A stretch of 48,703 nucleotides of DNA from contig JAEDDP010000007.1 of NCBI GenBank assembly GCA_016297965.1, forward strand, positions 1 to 48,703, written 5' to 3'. Both the position numbers and the translations under genes were made by a program. Position 1 is the stretch's first letter. Every line of letters starts with the position of its first letter. Shown here one piece after another: positions 7,765 to 17,908 of the stretch. The stretch comes from Alphaproteobacteria bacterium. GTDB lineage: Bacteria; Pseudomonadota; Alphaproteobacteria; Rs-D84; CACZYB01. The notes beneath the pieces are model-generated. The model had not been told where the DNA came from and searched no databases. It worked only from the letters and a program-made list of their open reading frames with translations.

Positions 7765-9078
7765 TTATTTTCCAAGACAGAACGATGAAAAAATTTCATC
7801 CAACAATTCATTGAAATAAATTTTTCCGGTAATACTTCCTATCTCGTCGGATGCTAAACGTAAATTTTCCGCCTTCAAATCAATTTGATTTTCACCTTCG
7901 GCTTCCTTTAAAAATGCAATACAGTTTTCAAGGGCATTTTTATACCGTTGTTGTGTAAGTGTTGCATCCGCATGGTTCGTCATTTTATCACGTATTTTTT
8001 TTGTAAACGTCTTCCAAAATACGTTCCAATTTTCACCACTTTTTACCGATAGTGGAATTACAAAGTCCGGCAAATCATCAAACTTTTTCTTATCAATTTT
8101 GTTAAAAAGCACGATTGTGTCATTATCAACCTTTTTTTCATCCAATGATTTAAGACCGTCTATGACATAGATTTTTATATCGGCCTTTTTAGCCTTTTCC
8201 AATGCCTTTTTGATACCCTTTTTTTCAATCCTATCAGATGTTTTTTCATTAAGCCCCGCCGTATCGGAAAGGTTTACCTTAAACCCATCAATATCAATAC
8301 TTGTATCAATCACATCACGTGTAGTTCCCGCAACATTTGAAACAATGGCGCGATTTTCACCAATAATTTTATTAAACAAAGATGATTTTCCAACATTTGG
8401 CTTTCCAATAATTGCAACCTGTAATCCCTGTTTTATAAGCTGTGCCGACGTTGCCGTTTCAAGATGTTTTTCAATTTGAATAATAAGCTTTTTAAGCTTT
8501 GCATCATTTTGTTTTACAACATCCTTTGGCATTTCATCATCGGAAAAATCAATGGACGCTTCATACCACGCAAGTATTTTTACAATTTCATCCCGCCATG
8601 AATTATAAAGCTTTGAAACCTCACCATTCGCATTTGAAAGGGCAAGCCTTCTTTGTGATTCCGTTTCCGCATCAATCAAATCTGCAACTGCCTCCACCTG
8701 TGTTAAATCAAGTTTGTTATTAAGGAATGCCTGCTTTGTAAATTCACCTGGTTCGGCAAGTCTTGCTTCCTTAAATTTTGAAAGGGCTTCATATATGCTG
8801 TCAATAACGGCAACACTTCCGTGTGTAAAAAGTTCAACTGTATCTTCACCAGTATATGACGCAGGTCCCTTAAAAAATACTGCCATCCCACTGTCAAGAA
8901 GTATGCCAGTTTTTGGATGGTAAAGATTTGCAAACTTCATAACATTTGGCAAAAATTTTTTACCACCCGAAAGTTTTTCAAGTACAGTATAGGCGTTCGG
9001 GCCGGAAATCCGAAACACCGAAACACCGGCCTTGCCATACGCTGAACTTAATGCAAAAATTGTACTTTGTGTTTTCAT
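7765..9078 (-). CDS. mnmE: tRNA modification GTPase MnmE
   Basis: A 437-residue protein. With MnmG, MnmE makes the 5-carboxymethylaminomethyl group on wobble U34 of tRNAs. The N-terminal tetrahydrofolate-binding domain begins IFALSSAYGKAGVSVFRISG. The inserted Ras-like G domain has GKPNVGKSS (Lys231), DTAGL and NKID. The C-terminus keeps the CLGK motif with the functional cysteine. I start at ATG 9076-9078 because the product then begins at the family N-terminus; this leaves 2 bases after the glgP stop. It is probably co-transcribed with glgP. Confidence 0.96.
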   Translation of the reverse strand: MKTQSTIFALSSAYGKAGVSVFRISGPNAYTVLEKLSGGKKFLPNVMKFANLYHPKTGILLDSGMAVFFKGPASYTGEDTVELFTHGSVAVIDSIYEALSKFKEARLAEPGEFTKQAFLNNKLDLTQVEAVADLIDAETESQRRLALSNANGEVSKLYNSWRDEIVKILAWYEASIDFSDDEMPKDVVKQNDAKLKKLIIQIEKHLETATSAQLIKQGLQVAIIGKPNVGKSSLFNKIIGENRAIVSNVAGTTRDVIDTSIDIDGFKVNLSDTAGLNEKTSDRIEKKGIKKALEKAKKADIKIYVIDGLKSLDEKKVDNDTIVLFNKIDKKKFDDLPDFVIPLSVKSGENWNVFWKTFTKKIRDKMTNHADATLTQQRYKNALENCIAFLKEAEGENQIDLKAENLRLASDEIGSITGKIYFNELLDEIFSSFCLGK

Positions 9079-9080
9079 AG

Positions 9081-11471
9081 TTATTCTTTTATTTCCTTTA
9101 TTTTCCAAATATCCTTTGCATAACTTTTTATTGTCCTGTCCGACGAGAAAAAGCCACAGTTCGCAATATTGATAAGTGATTTTTTAAGCCAAAGTTTTTT
9201 GTTCTTATACATCTCATCTATATTTGATTGTGTCTTAATATAGCTGTTGAAATCGGCAAGCAACATATACTCGTCATTATTATTAAAAAATGATTCCATC
9301 AAAGTCTTATATCTTGATGTATCGCCATGACAAAAATATCCGGACATTATTTGTTCAACAATTCTTTGAATACGTGGATTGTCATTGAAATACTTTTGCG
9401 CATCATATCCGCGTTCTTTAAGGTTGTAAACTTTTTTTGCATTCAAACCAAAAATAAAGATATTTTTTGAACCAACATTGTCCCGTATTTCAACATTTGC
9501 CCCATCCAATGTTCCAATGGTAAGGGCGCCATTTAGTGCAAATTTCATATTGCCGGTTCCACTTGCTTCCTTACCTGCTGTTGAAATTTGTTCACTTACC
9601 TCCGTTGCGGAAATAATCATTTGTGCCTTATCAATATTATAATTTGGAACGAATACAACCTTTAATAAATCGTTGCAACGTTTATCCTTGTTTACAACAT
9701 CCGCAACATCGTTAATAAGTGTTATTATTTCCTTTCCTGCGGTATAGCTTGGATGTGCCTTTCCGGCGAACACATAAACTTTTGCCTCCATACCCTTTGT
9801 ATCGCCATCAATGATTCGGTTGTACCTATCAATTACTTGCATAATGTTAAGGAATTGACGTTTGTATTCGTGTATCCTTTTTATTTGTGAATCAATAATA
9901 AAGTTTGGCGAAATTTTTATGTGAAGTTCATTCTTTACAAATTCGGCAAAGGCAACCTTGTTTTCCATTTTTACCTTTTCAAGCTTCGCCAAAAAATTTT
10001 CATCATTTTTGTATTTCAAAAGTTTTTTAAGTTTTGTTAAATCCTTTACCCACTCATTACCAATAGTTTTGGTAATAAGGTTTGAAAGTTTTGGGTTTGA
10101 TTCCAAAAGCCACTTTCTTTGCGTTATACCATTTGTTTCATTTGTAAACTTTTTTGGGAAAAGAGAGCTAAACACTGCAAATTCTTTTTTCTTTAAAAGC
10201 TTTGAATGAAGTGCCGCCACACCGTTCACTTTATGTGTTGCAACAATGCAAAGGTTTCCACAGTTTATATAATTATCCCTGTAATTTATAATTTCAATTT
10301 TGTTAAGTTTCCAATCGGCAACGGTTCTTTTCGCCATATTCATAAAGTCTTCATTTATTCTTTCAATAATTGCAAAATGATATGGAAGTTCCGACTTAAA
10401 TAAATTTATATCAATTTTTTCCAATGCTTCGGCAAGAAGAGTGTGATTTGTATACGCACAAATTTTATTCATTTTTTCAAATGCCTGTTCATACGGCATA
10501 TTGTAATCTTGCATCAAAATTTTTATTATTTCTGGGATTGCCAATGTCGGATGAGTATCATTAAGTTGTACCGCCAAAAACTTTTCTATTTTATCAACGG
10601 AAACACCAGTTTTTTTAAAACGTTCAAACAAATCCTGAATTGATGCGGATACAAGCAAATATTCCTGACGAAGACGCAACTTTCTTCCATCAAATGTGGA
10701 ATCCGGTGGATACAAAAAGTCGGTCAAATTTGTAATATTTTTTTTCAAATCTGGTTTTGATTTATCGTTTCGTTCCGCCTCCCAAAGACGAATGCGAAGT
10801 GTGTTGTCGGTATCATATCCGGCAATCAAAACATCATTTGCAAATGCCTTTACCGCCTCACTTGGCATCCAAACCATATCCTCTAAACGGGATGATTTTT
10901 TTACATATCCACCAAAGTTTACGGTGTATACAATATCCCTTCTTTTATCAATTGCGGGATTTTGTTTTTCAATCCAAATATCCGGTTTTTCCACCTGAAT
11001 ATTATTTTTAATTTCTTGTTTATAAATTCCACAACGATAAAGAAGTCCATATCCAAATGCTGGGTAATCAAGTGTTGCAAGCGAGTCAAAAAAGCATGCC
11101 GCCAACCGACCAAGTCCACCATTACCAAGTTGTGTTGATGGTTCAAGTTTAAGTAATTCATCCAAATCAACCTTGTACGATGTGAACGCCTTTTTAAAAC
11201 TTTCGTATACCCCCATATTAAGAAGGCTTTGTCTTGAAAGTTTACCAAGTAAATATTCCATGGAAAGGTATGCAACCATTTTATTTTTTCCATTCAAAAT
11301 ATTATGTTCGCTTACGTCTGCCAAATCAATAAGTTCGTCATTAAGCATATTTACAAATGCAACATACCAATCATTCAATTTTGCATTTTTTGGTGTCTTT
11401 TTTGTTGTTTCGGTTAAGAAAAAATTAAGTCGTTCTTTTAAATATTTTTGATTCGTTAATTGTGTTTGCAT
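9081..11471 (-). CDS. glgP: Glycogen/alpha-glucan phosphorylase
   Basis: A 796-residue enzyme of glycosyltransferase family 35 that releases glucose 1-phosphate from alpha-1,4-glucan ends. Family landmarks run in order: YLSMEYLLGK near residue 70, LGNGGLGRLAACF (substrate loop) near 115-128, QLNDTHPTLAIPE near 305, RIHEYKRQFLN, and the pyridoxal-phosphate site EASGTGNMKFALNG with Lys643. The product is slightly shorter than E. coli GlgP (815 residues). The ATG follows GAGGGG at about 11 bases. No other glycogen gene is in the window, so whether it works on glycogen or imported maltodextrin is open. Confidence 0.95.
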   Translation of the reverse strand: MQTQLTNQKYLKERLNFFLTETTKKTPKNAKLNDWYVAFVNMLNDELIDLADVSEHNILNGKNKMVAYLSMEYLLGKLSRQSLLNMGVYESFKKAFTSYKVDLDELLKLEPSTQLGNGGLGRLAACFFDSLATLDYPAFGYGLLYRCGIYKQEIKNNIQVEKPDIWIEKQNPAIDKRRDIVYTVNFGGYVKKSSRLEDMVWMPSEAVKAFANDVLIAGYDTDNTLRIRLWEAERNDKSKPDLKKNITNLTDFLYPPDSTFDGRKLRLRQEYLLVSASIQDLFERFKKTGVSVDKIEKFLAVQLNDTHPTLAIPEIIKILMQDYNMPYEQAFEKMNKICAYTNHTLLAEALEKIDINLFKSELPYHFAIIERINEDFMNMAKRTVADWKLNKIEIINYRDNYINCGNLCIVATHKVNGVAALHSKLLKKKEFAVFSSLFPKKFTNETNGITQRKWLLESNPKLSNLITKTIGNEWVKDLTKLKKLLKYKNDENFLAKLEKVKMENKVAFAEFVKNELHIKISPNFIIDSQIKRIHEYKRQFLNIMQVIDRYNRIIDGDTKGMEAKVYVFAGKAHPSYTAGKEIITLINDVADVVNKDKRCNDLLKVVFVPNYNIDKAQMIISATEVSEQISTAGKEASGTGNMKFALNGALTIGTLDGANVEIRDNVGSKNIFIFGLNAKKVYNLKERGYDAQKYFNDNPRIQRIVEQIMSGYFCHGDTSRYKTLMESFFNNNDEYMLLADFNSYIKTQSNIDEMYKNKKLWLKKSLINIANCGFFSSDRTIKSYAKDIWKIKEIKE

Positions 11472-11528
11472 TTCAATTTTCCCCTCTGTTTTTAAATCAA
11501 AATAATCATAGCATATTTAAAAAACTTA

Positions 11529-11537
11529 TGCTATAAT
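11529..11537 (+). promoter_or_regulatory. Extended -10 promoter of the small gene and addA
   Basis: TGCTATAAT is a consensus extended -10 element (TGN plus TATAAT at 11532-11537), 35 bases before the start of the small gene. The -35 region (TAGCAT, 11509-11514) is poor, which an extended -10 tolerates. Confidence 0.55.
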
Positions 11538-11572
11538 TATTTTTGTATTTTGATAAATTTATGGAGGTACAA

Positions 11573-11830
11573 ATGTATAAAAATTTAACCGAAGAACAAA
11601 AAAATAAAATACTAAAAGATGTATTTAAGGATCAAATGGCAGAATTAAGAATTTTTGCCGTTGAAGATATGCTTACATCTGGTCATGCAACCGATTTTGA
11701 ATCCGCATGCAAAAAATTAAAAAAGATGGAGGATGAAAAATATTCATCCAAACAAAAAGATGAGGGCTTTTTATCGGAACAAGAAAAAGGTTTAATTAAG
11801 GCGTTATCAGAGTTTGACAATGACCGATGA
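11573..11830 (+). CDS. Small hypothetical protein upstream of addA
   Basis: 85 residues, highly charged and helical, beginning MYKNLTEEQKNKILKDVFKD. The start is set by GGAGG at 11563-11567, 5 bases before the ATG. There is no signal peptide, membrane segment or cysteine. Its last 11 bases overlap the addA start, so the two are translationally coupled. In many alphaproteobacteria addB precedes addA; this gene stands in its place and is far too small to be AddB. I do not recognise a family. A role near DNA repair would be guilt by association only. Confidence 0.75.
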   Translation: MYKNLTEEQKNKILKDVFKDQMAELRIFAVEDMLTSGHATDFESACKKLKKMEDEKYSSKQKDEGFLSEQEKGLIKALSEFDNDR

Positions 11831-14800
11831 TTCTTTGAAAAATCAAAAAATTGCGGCCGATCCAAAACTTTCTGTTTGGGTGTCGGCAAGTGCTGGTACA
11901 GGAAAAACAACTGTGCTTGTTAATCGTTTGCTTCGTTTGTTTTTAAATGGTGTTTCGCCAAGTAAGATTTTATGCCTTACATACACAAACGCCGGTGCCA
12001 TAAATATGCAAAATCGTATTTATGAAAAAACAAAAAAATGGGCGGTAATTTCTGATGATGAATTAACGGGCGAACTTTCCGATTTATTAAGTATTGATGA
12101 TAACCACAAAATTGATACAACCACGGATGATTTTAAAAATTTATTCACCCGTGCACGCAAACTTTTTTCACGCCTTGTTGATAATCCAATTCCATTAAAA
12201 ATATATACCATTCACGCCTTTTGCCAATCCGTTTTAAAACGTTTTCCAATAGAGGCGGGCATCGCTCCTCACTTTACAATTATTGAGGACAGTGAGGTTA
12301 AACAGCTTTTAAATAAATCGTATCAAATTTTGGTTTCATCCGTTAAAAAACAAAAGGATGATTTGGACGTGTTTAATGGGTTTACTTACCTTATGCAAAA
12401 CACTCCTGAAAGCAGTTTTGACGACCTTATTCAAACAATCATTGATGGTCGTGAACACTTCTTTAATCTTATATCAAAATATCATACAAAGGATAAAATT
12501 AAGGACGAATTAAAAGGAATTTTATTCAAAAATTTCAATCCAGTTATTGATGATTTTATAAACGATGAAAAGCTTTATTTAAAAAATGTTATTTCGCATA
12601 TCCCAGTTGGATTTATTGATGATTTAAAATCTGCATTTGCATGTGATACCTCGTCAACCGTATCGGAAAATCTTTCAAAATTAAATTCGTTTACTGCACT
12701 TTCAACCGATGATGAACGGGTGGCAAATTTTGATATATATAAGTCAATCTTTTTGACAAAGGATAACAAGGTCAAAAGCCAACGTTCAATAATCACAAAA
12801 AAATGCCTTACCGCCCATCCAAACATTTTGGATTATATTATGATGGAGGGGGAACGTATCCGAAGTGCGGTTGAATTTGTGAATTTAAGTAATGTTTTTA
12901 TTACAACTTCCGCCGTGATTGATATTGGATTAAAGTTAAACAGCATTTACGAAAATTTAAAATCTAAACAGGGGGTAATGGATTTTACCGACCTTATTAC
13001 AACGGTACGAAAATTATTTTCCCGCCCTAATATTTGTGAATGGATTTTATACAAACTTGATGGTGGAATTTCGCATGTCCTTATTGATGAAGCACAGGAC
13101 ACATCCCCAATTCAATGGGAAATCGTTGATACATTAACAAACGAATTTTTCACCACCGGACGAACAGAAAAGGAATTAAAAAGTTTCTTTTCCGTTGGTG
13201 ACAGAAAACAATCAATTTTCAGTTTTCAGGGGGCAAATATACGATTATTTGAACAATATAAAAAGGTATTTGCGGATAAAATTGAATATGGCAAATATCC
13301 ATTTTACAACTTGCCACTTAATCGTTCATTCCGTTCGTGTAAAAATATTTTGAATACCGTTGATACGGTCAATAAACAAATTCCTGGTGTCCTTATTGAC
13401 AATGAAAAAATAGAACACATTCCAAACCGTAAGGACAGCGATGGTTATGTTGAATTACTTCCACTTATAAAAAACATTGATGACACAACAAAGGATTGTT
13501 TCAAACCGCCGGTTGAAAATGTTGTCGCATTTAATTCTTCGGTTGAAATGGCATCCATCTTGGCAAAAAAAATTCGCCACATTTTAGATAACGAATTTAT
13601 TTCCGCCGGAAAAAAGGATGACAAAACTTTTATTCGCCGAATTGAACCACAAGACATTATGATTTTGGTTCGTAAACGTAAATTTGCCGGCGATATTACA
13701 AACGCCCTTATTGGTGCGGGCATCCCAATTTCCGGTCAGGACAAGATTTCACTTTCCGACAATATTGTGGTCCAAGATTTAATTTCATTACTTAAATTTG
13801 TCTTGTTTAATTATGACGATTTGTCATTGGCCGAAGTTTTAAAATCACCACTTTATAACCTTAACGATGACGACCTTTTCACACTTTGTTATGACAGGGG
13901 AGGTCGGACATTGTTTGAACAACTTTCACAAAATGAAAAGTACAAAAATGTATACGATGATTTAACCGATTTGGTTGAATTTTCATCCACCGCTTTACCA
14001 TTTGAATTTTTTGATTATGTGTTAAAGGTAAAGGATAAACGGCGGAATTTTATTTCACGTTTTGGTTCTGAAATTGATGATATTTTAAACGGATTTTTGG
14101 CACAATGCCTTTCCTATGATAACCTTAAACTTGGAAAATCTTTGTCTGATTTTTATGAATGGTTTTCATTAAGTAATGTTGAACTTAAACGAAATATGGA
14201 ACAGGTAAATAATTGCGTTCGTATAATGACCGTTCACAGTTCAAAGGGATTGGAGGCACCGATTGTATTCCTTTATAATGCAAATGCTCCACTTGCCGGT
14301 CCCCATAAAAATATTGTTTGGTACAATGATTTTCCGGTTTATAAAATTACATCATTCCAAAATATAAATGATGTTTGCGAAAATATTTATACCGAAAACA
14401 AACGTGCTGATTTAGAGGAATTTTACAGACTCCTTTATGTGGCAATGACAAGGGCAAAGGACCGCCTTTATGTAATTGGTGCCGAAAATAAAAAAAGTTC
14501 TTCGGATATAAGTTGGTATTCGTGCATTGAATCCGCCCTAAAAGAAAATCCAAATACAAAACAGGTTTATGATTCCGTTTTGGACGGCTTTTCATCAAGT
14601 TTTACTGATAATAATAAAAGCCTTGTCCTTGGTTGTGCGAATGAGGAGGGCGAACCACTATCCACATCCGATATTTCGCCGGAAATTAAGGGCGAATTAC
14701 CAAAGTTTTTGGAAACACCCGTTGAAAATAATCTTCCAAAATACAATGTTGAAATTGACACTTCATCACCATTCGCCAGTGATGATGACGAAGAGACAAA

Positions 14801-15245
14801 GGCCCTTTCCCGTGGAACAATTATTCATAAATTACTTGAATATCTTTCACGATACAGGGGTGATGATGTCCACGCATTTATTTCAAATTATTTGAATAAG
14901 TTTGATTTGCCCGATGCCGAAAAAATTCGGGAAAATGTTTTGGAATTATATAATAACCCACAGTACAATTTTATCTTTGATGACAACAGTTTAAGTGAAA
15001 CTGAAATCATCACATTTGATAACGGAATTTCAAAAATTTTGCGTGTTGATAAGGTTGTATTTATTGAAAATGACATCTGGATTATTGATTACAAAACGGA
15101 TAAAAATACACCGGACACAATCCCATCAATGTATAAAAAACAGCTTTTGAAATACCGTGATGCAATGTCAAAAGTATATCCGGATAAAAAAATTCATACG
15201 GCGATACTTTGGGTGAATACCCTTAAATTACAGGAGTTTATTTAA
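11820..15245 (+). CDS. addA: Double-strand break repair helicase-nuclease AddA
   Basis: A 1141-residue UvrD-family helicase fused to a RecB-type nuclease. Walker A is ASAGTGKTT (Lys29); motif II is LIDEAQDTSPIQW; motif III follows as FSVGDRKQSIFSFQGA; motif V/VI regions are MTVHSSKGLEAP and RLLYVAMTRAKDRLYV. The C-terminal nuclease has RGTIIHKLLE and IIDYKTDK (Asp1090, Lys1092). With AddB it resects broken DNA ends and loads RecA. I use ATG 11820, overlapping the small upstream gene by 11 bases. The last 8 bases overlap the convergent rnhB gene. AddB is not in the window. Confidence 0.94.
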   Translation: MTDDSLKNQKIAADPKLSVWVSASAGTGKTTVLVNRLLRLFLNGVSPSKILCLTYTNAGAINMQNRIYEKTKKWAVISDDELTGELSDLLSIDDNHKIDTTTDDFKNLFTRARKLFSRLVDNPIPLKIYTIHAFCQSVLKRFPIEAGIAPHFTIIEDSEVKQLLNKSYQILVSSVKKQKDDLDVFNGFTYLMQNTPESSFDDLIQTIIDGREHFFNLISKYHTKDKIKDELKGILFKNFNPVIDDFINDEKLYLKNVISHIPVGFIDDLKSAFACDTSSTVSENLSKLNSFTALSTDDERVANFDIYKSIFLTKDNKVKSQRSIITKKCLTAHPNILDYIMMEGERIRSAVEFVNLSNVFITTSAVIDIGLKLNSIYENLKSKQGVMDFTDLITTVRKLFSRPNICEWILYKLDGGISHVLIDEAQDTSPIQWEIVDTLTNEFFTTGRTEKELKSFFSVGDRKQSIFSFQGANIRLFEQYKKVFADKIEYGKYPFYNLPLNRSFRSCKNILNTVDTVNKQIPGVLIDNEKIEHIPNRKDSDGYVELLPLIKNIDDTTKDCFKPPVENVVAFNSSVEMASILAKKIRHILDNEFISAGKKDDKTFIRRIEPQDIMILVRKRKFAGDITNALIGAGIPISGQDKISLSDNIVVQDLISLLKFVLFNYDDLSLAEVLKSPLYNLNDDDLFTLCYDRGGRTLFEQLSQNEKYKNVYDDLTDLVEFSSTALPFEFFDYVLKVKDKRRNFISRFGSEIDDILNGFLAQCLSYDNLKLGKSLSDFYEWFSLSNVELKRNMEQVNNCVRIMTVHSSKGLEAPIVFLYNANAPLAGPHKNIVWYNDFPVYKITSFQNINDVCENIYTENKRADLEEFYRLLYVAMTRAKDRLYVIGAENKKSSSDISWYSCIESALKENPNTKQVYDSVLDGFSSSFTDNNKSLVLGCANEEGEPLSTSDISPEIKGELPKFLETPVENNLPKYNVEIDTSSPFASDDDEETKALSRGTIIHKLLEYLSRYRGDDVHAFISNYLNKFDLPDAEKIRENVLELYNNPQYNFIFDDNSLSETEIITFDNGISKILRVDKVVFIENDIWIIDYKTDKNTPDTIPSMYKKQLLKYRDAMSKVYPDKKIHTAILWVNTLKLQEFI

Positions 15246-15885
15246 TATATTCCTTTACCGGAGCATAACTTAAACGATGGTATGGTGTTGGACCATATTT
15301 TTTAAGGGCTTCAATATGTGCTTTTGTACCATACCCCTTATTTTTTTCAAATTGAAATTCCGGAAATTTCTTTCCAATTTCATTTAACAAATGGTCCTTG
15401 TTCACCTTTGCCACAATGGACGCGGCAGCGATTGAAAACGAAATCGCATCCCCAGAAACAACGGTATGGCAGGGGGTAATAAGTGGTGCCTTATTTCCAT
15501 CAACCAAAGTCATAACCGGTTTGTTTTTAAGTCGTGGTAAAAGTTTTTGATATGCATTTTTCATGGCAAGCAATGATGCCTGCAATATATTTATTTCATC
15601 AATCACACCTGCCGAAACGGCATCATATTCAAACATAAAAACATCATCGTCCAGTTCACACAAATGTTTATAAATATCTTCACGATTTTTTTCACTAATC
15701 TTTTTTGAATCATTTATTCGGGCAAGAAGTTCGGATGGAAATTTTTCCTGATTTATCCAAACACAACCGGCAACAACCGGTCCAACCAAACAACCACGAC
15801 CGGCTTCATCCACACCCAAAATTATGTCTGAATTATTTGTCATAAACGATTTTTCAATATTAAAGGAAATCTTTTTATCAACCAT
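15238..15885 (-). CDS. rnhB: Ribonuclease HII
   Basis: 215 residues. RNase HII cuts RNA in RNA-DNA hybrids and starts removal of single ribonucleotides from DNA. The catalytic motif GVDEAGRG is present (Asp26, Glu27). The later acidic residues are in the TLVDGNK stretch, and the family motif SIAAASIVAKVNKD follows. The N-terminus carries about 20 extra residues before the core; the first ATG, behind an AGG, is kept because none of the internal ATGs has a ribosome site. The gene follows slt by 20 bases on the same strand, and its 3-prime end overlaps addA tail to tail. Confidence 0.95.
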   Translation of the reverse strand: MVDKKISFNIEKSFMTNNSDIILGVDEAGRGCLVGPVVAGCVWINQEKFPSELLARINDSKKISEKNREDIYKHLCELDDDVFMFEYDAVSAGVIDEINILQASLLAMKNAYQKLLPRLKNKPVMTLVDGNKAPLITPCHTVVSGDAISFSIAAASIVAKVNKDHLLNEIGKKFPEFQFEKNKGYGTKAHIEALKKYGPTPYHRLSYAPVKEYIK

Positions 15886-15905
15886 ACTAACTGCCTGTTT
15901 ATAAA

Positions 15906-17855
15906 TTATATTTCATCATCCAAAGTATCTTTTACTTCATCTTCACCGTCTGCGGATGATGTATCCGCATCACCACCTTCGCCATCAACTTCTTCTTCAT
16001 CGGATGTACCTTCCGCATCGGCATTTTGCTCCTCCAAGTAATCCTCCAAATACTCAATTTCTTCGTTGGTGTATTTTTGTACTGGAATATCACCCTTACT
16101 TATATACATAGGCCACAAGTTATTCACCACATCATCAAGAGATTCCGATTTCTGCCCAAGCTTGTTTCTGTATATCCAAAAGTTTGCCATAACCCGTTGA
16201 ACGTATATTCGCGTTTCTTTAAGGTTTATTGCTTCAATAAAAAACAATGGATCATTGTCCGGATTTTCAATTCGTCCTTCCTGTTTTTTAAGGTTGCCCG
16301 GACCGGCATTATACGAAATCAAAAACTTAAAAAGGTTTCCCTGTATATTCGGTGAACCAAGCAAATATTCAACATACATTTGCCCGATTTTTAAATTTAA
16401 TTCTTCATCAAAAAGTTTTGATTTTTGTTTCTTTCTGAACGATGAATCCCGCATAATGAAAGATGCCGTTGCAGGCATAATTTGCATCAATCCCCGCGCA
16501 CCGGCATTTGATTTTGCCCGCGGATTGAAACGAGATTCTTGGCGTATAAGGGCATTAACAAGTGCCTTATCAACATTCCATCCATCCTTTAAATCAATGT
16601 TAATAACCGGATAGGTGCAACTTGCAAATGTTGTGTCATCCGAATATTCCTTTACATAATTTGCCACATTTATGGAAAGTTGTGGAAGGTTTCCTACCTC
16701 GGCAACCGCCAAAACAGAATTTATCAAGTCATTTGAAAAATCATCATTGGCTGTGTTTATAAGGAATTTAAGTTCACTGCTTGCCTCATTTTTCATCCCA
16801 AGTTGCAACAAAGCCAAGGCACGAACACCACCTTGCCATGAAATTATATCCCGCGCATTTTGTACGGAAATGGCAGGTTCTTCCCAGTTTATTTCCAAAT
16901 CTTTGTTAAGCTTTTTGGTTGCAAGTATTCCATAAAAAGTCTTTGGATAACTCGCCGCTGTTTCAAGGAATATATCGCCATCGTCACGAAGATCTTCATC
17001 TTCAATTCTTTCATTCGCACGGTATGCCCAATATGCCGACTTTGCCACCATATCTGCCGGAATTTGTTTTACAAACGCAACATTTTTAAATGCATCACGT
17101 GATTTTACAAAATCTTGCTGTCTCCAATACACAAGTCCCAAGGTCCAATTTGCAAGGTAAAAATTAAGTTGTTCTGCCGGTTCTCGCGCCCAAAGTATTG
17201 CCATATCATCTTCGTTATTAAGGAAGTATGTAAATGCAAGGTATGCCTGCATCCGCAAATAATCATTACGGGCGAAAAGTCGCTTGCTGTTCGGATTTTC
17301 CAAAATCTGGCGGGCATTTTTTGTATACCCTTGTTTAAGGCGCCGTGTAAAAATCTTTATCATATAATTTACTTCGTTCCGGTCCTTTTTCGGAAGGTGT
17401 TTATATGAATATTGAATCATCTGGTACGAGTTTTTATAGTCGTCCCCAAAATATTGTGTCCGTCTTGCCTCCCTTTTCGGACGACGAAGTTCACGCCTTG
17501 CCCCCTTTTGAAGCCCAAGCTTGTATATGTCGTTGGCATTTGGCATATCATTGTATTTGAAAAGCCATTCCTTTATCTGTTTAAACGGAGTTTTGTAATA
17601 CGGACTCATATATCGTTGATACAAAACATATCCCATAAGGGTGTCATTTTTTATATTTTTGATTACCTTATCAGCCTCGGTAAAGCGTCCCTTTTCTTGA
17701 AGTGAGAATATTTTTTTATAGTTTTCAATATCCTTACTGTAAAGGATGTTTGGAAGTCCGGCATTTGCCGAAGCACCAACAAAAAATCCTCCCATTATCC
17801 AAAGGATAAAAAGAAAGATACAAAGCCCCCTAAATTTAAAAAAATTTTTCCCCAT
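15906..17855 (-). CDS. slt: Soluble lytic murein transglycosylase (Slt family)
   Basis: A 649-residue periplasmic enzyme that cleaves peptidoglycan glycan strands to 1,6-anhydro-muropeptides. A signal peptide or anchor occupies residues about 10-30. A long alpha-helical superhelix (residues about 40-410) follows, as in Slt70. The lysozyme-like catalytic domain has NALIRQESRFNP with catalytic Glu440, then AGARGLMQIMPATA and ISYNAGPGNL. The last 45 residues are an acidic Glu/Asp/Gly/Ser tail not typical of E. coli Slt. It lies between a small membrane-protein gene (terminated upstream by a hairpin) and rnhB. Confidence 0.93.
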   Translation of the reverse strand: MGKNFFKFRGLCIFLFILWIMGGFFVGASANAGLPNILYSKDIENYKKIFSLQEKGRFTEADKVIKNIKNDTLMGYVLYQRYMSPYYKTPFKQIKEWLFKYNDMPNANDIYKLGLQKGARRELRRPKREARRTQYFGDDYKNSYQMIQYSYKHLPKKDRNEVNYMIKIFTRRLKQGYTKNARQILENPNSKRLFARNDYLRMQAYLAFTYFLNNEDDMAILWAREPAEQLNFYLANWTLGLVYWRQQDFVKSRDAFKNVAFVKQIPADMVAKSAYWAYRANERIEDEDLRDDGDIFLETAASYPKTFYGILATKKLNKDLEINWEEPAISVQNARDIISWQGGVRALALLQLGMKNEASSELKFLINTANDDFSNDLINSVLAVAEVGNLPQLSINVANYVKEYSDDTTFASCTYPVINIDLKDGWNVDKALVNALIRQESRFNPRAKSNAGARGLMQIMPATASFIMRDSSFRKKQKSKLFDEELNLKIGQMYVEYLLGSPNIQGNLFKFLISYNAGPGNLKKQEGRIENPDNDPLFFIEAINLKETRIYVQRVMANFWIYRNKLGQKSESLDDVVNNLWPMYISKGDIPVQKYTNEEIEYLEDYLEEQNADAEGTSDEEEVDGEGGDADTSSADGEDEVKDTLDDEI

Positions 17856-17861
17856 TTAAAA

Positions 17862-17897
17862 ACAAAAAAGGTAGCCCATCAACGGACCACCTTTACC
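17862..17897 (-). terminator. Rho-independent terminator after the small membrane-protein gene
   Basis: On the minus strand AAAGGTGGTCC, a GTTGAT loop and GGGCTACCTTT form an 11-base stem with two G-T pairs, followed by more T. It lies between the stop at 17909 and the slt start at 17855, so slt must be transcribed by read-through or from a promoter close to its own start. Confidence 0.8.
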
Positions 17898-17908
17898 AAA
17901 CCAAAAAT

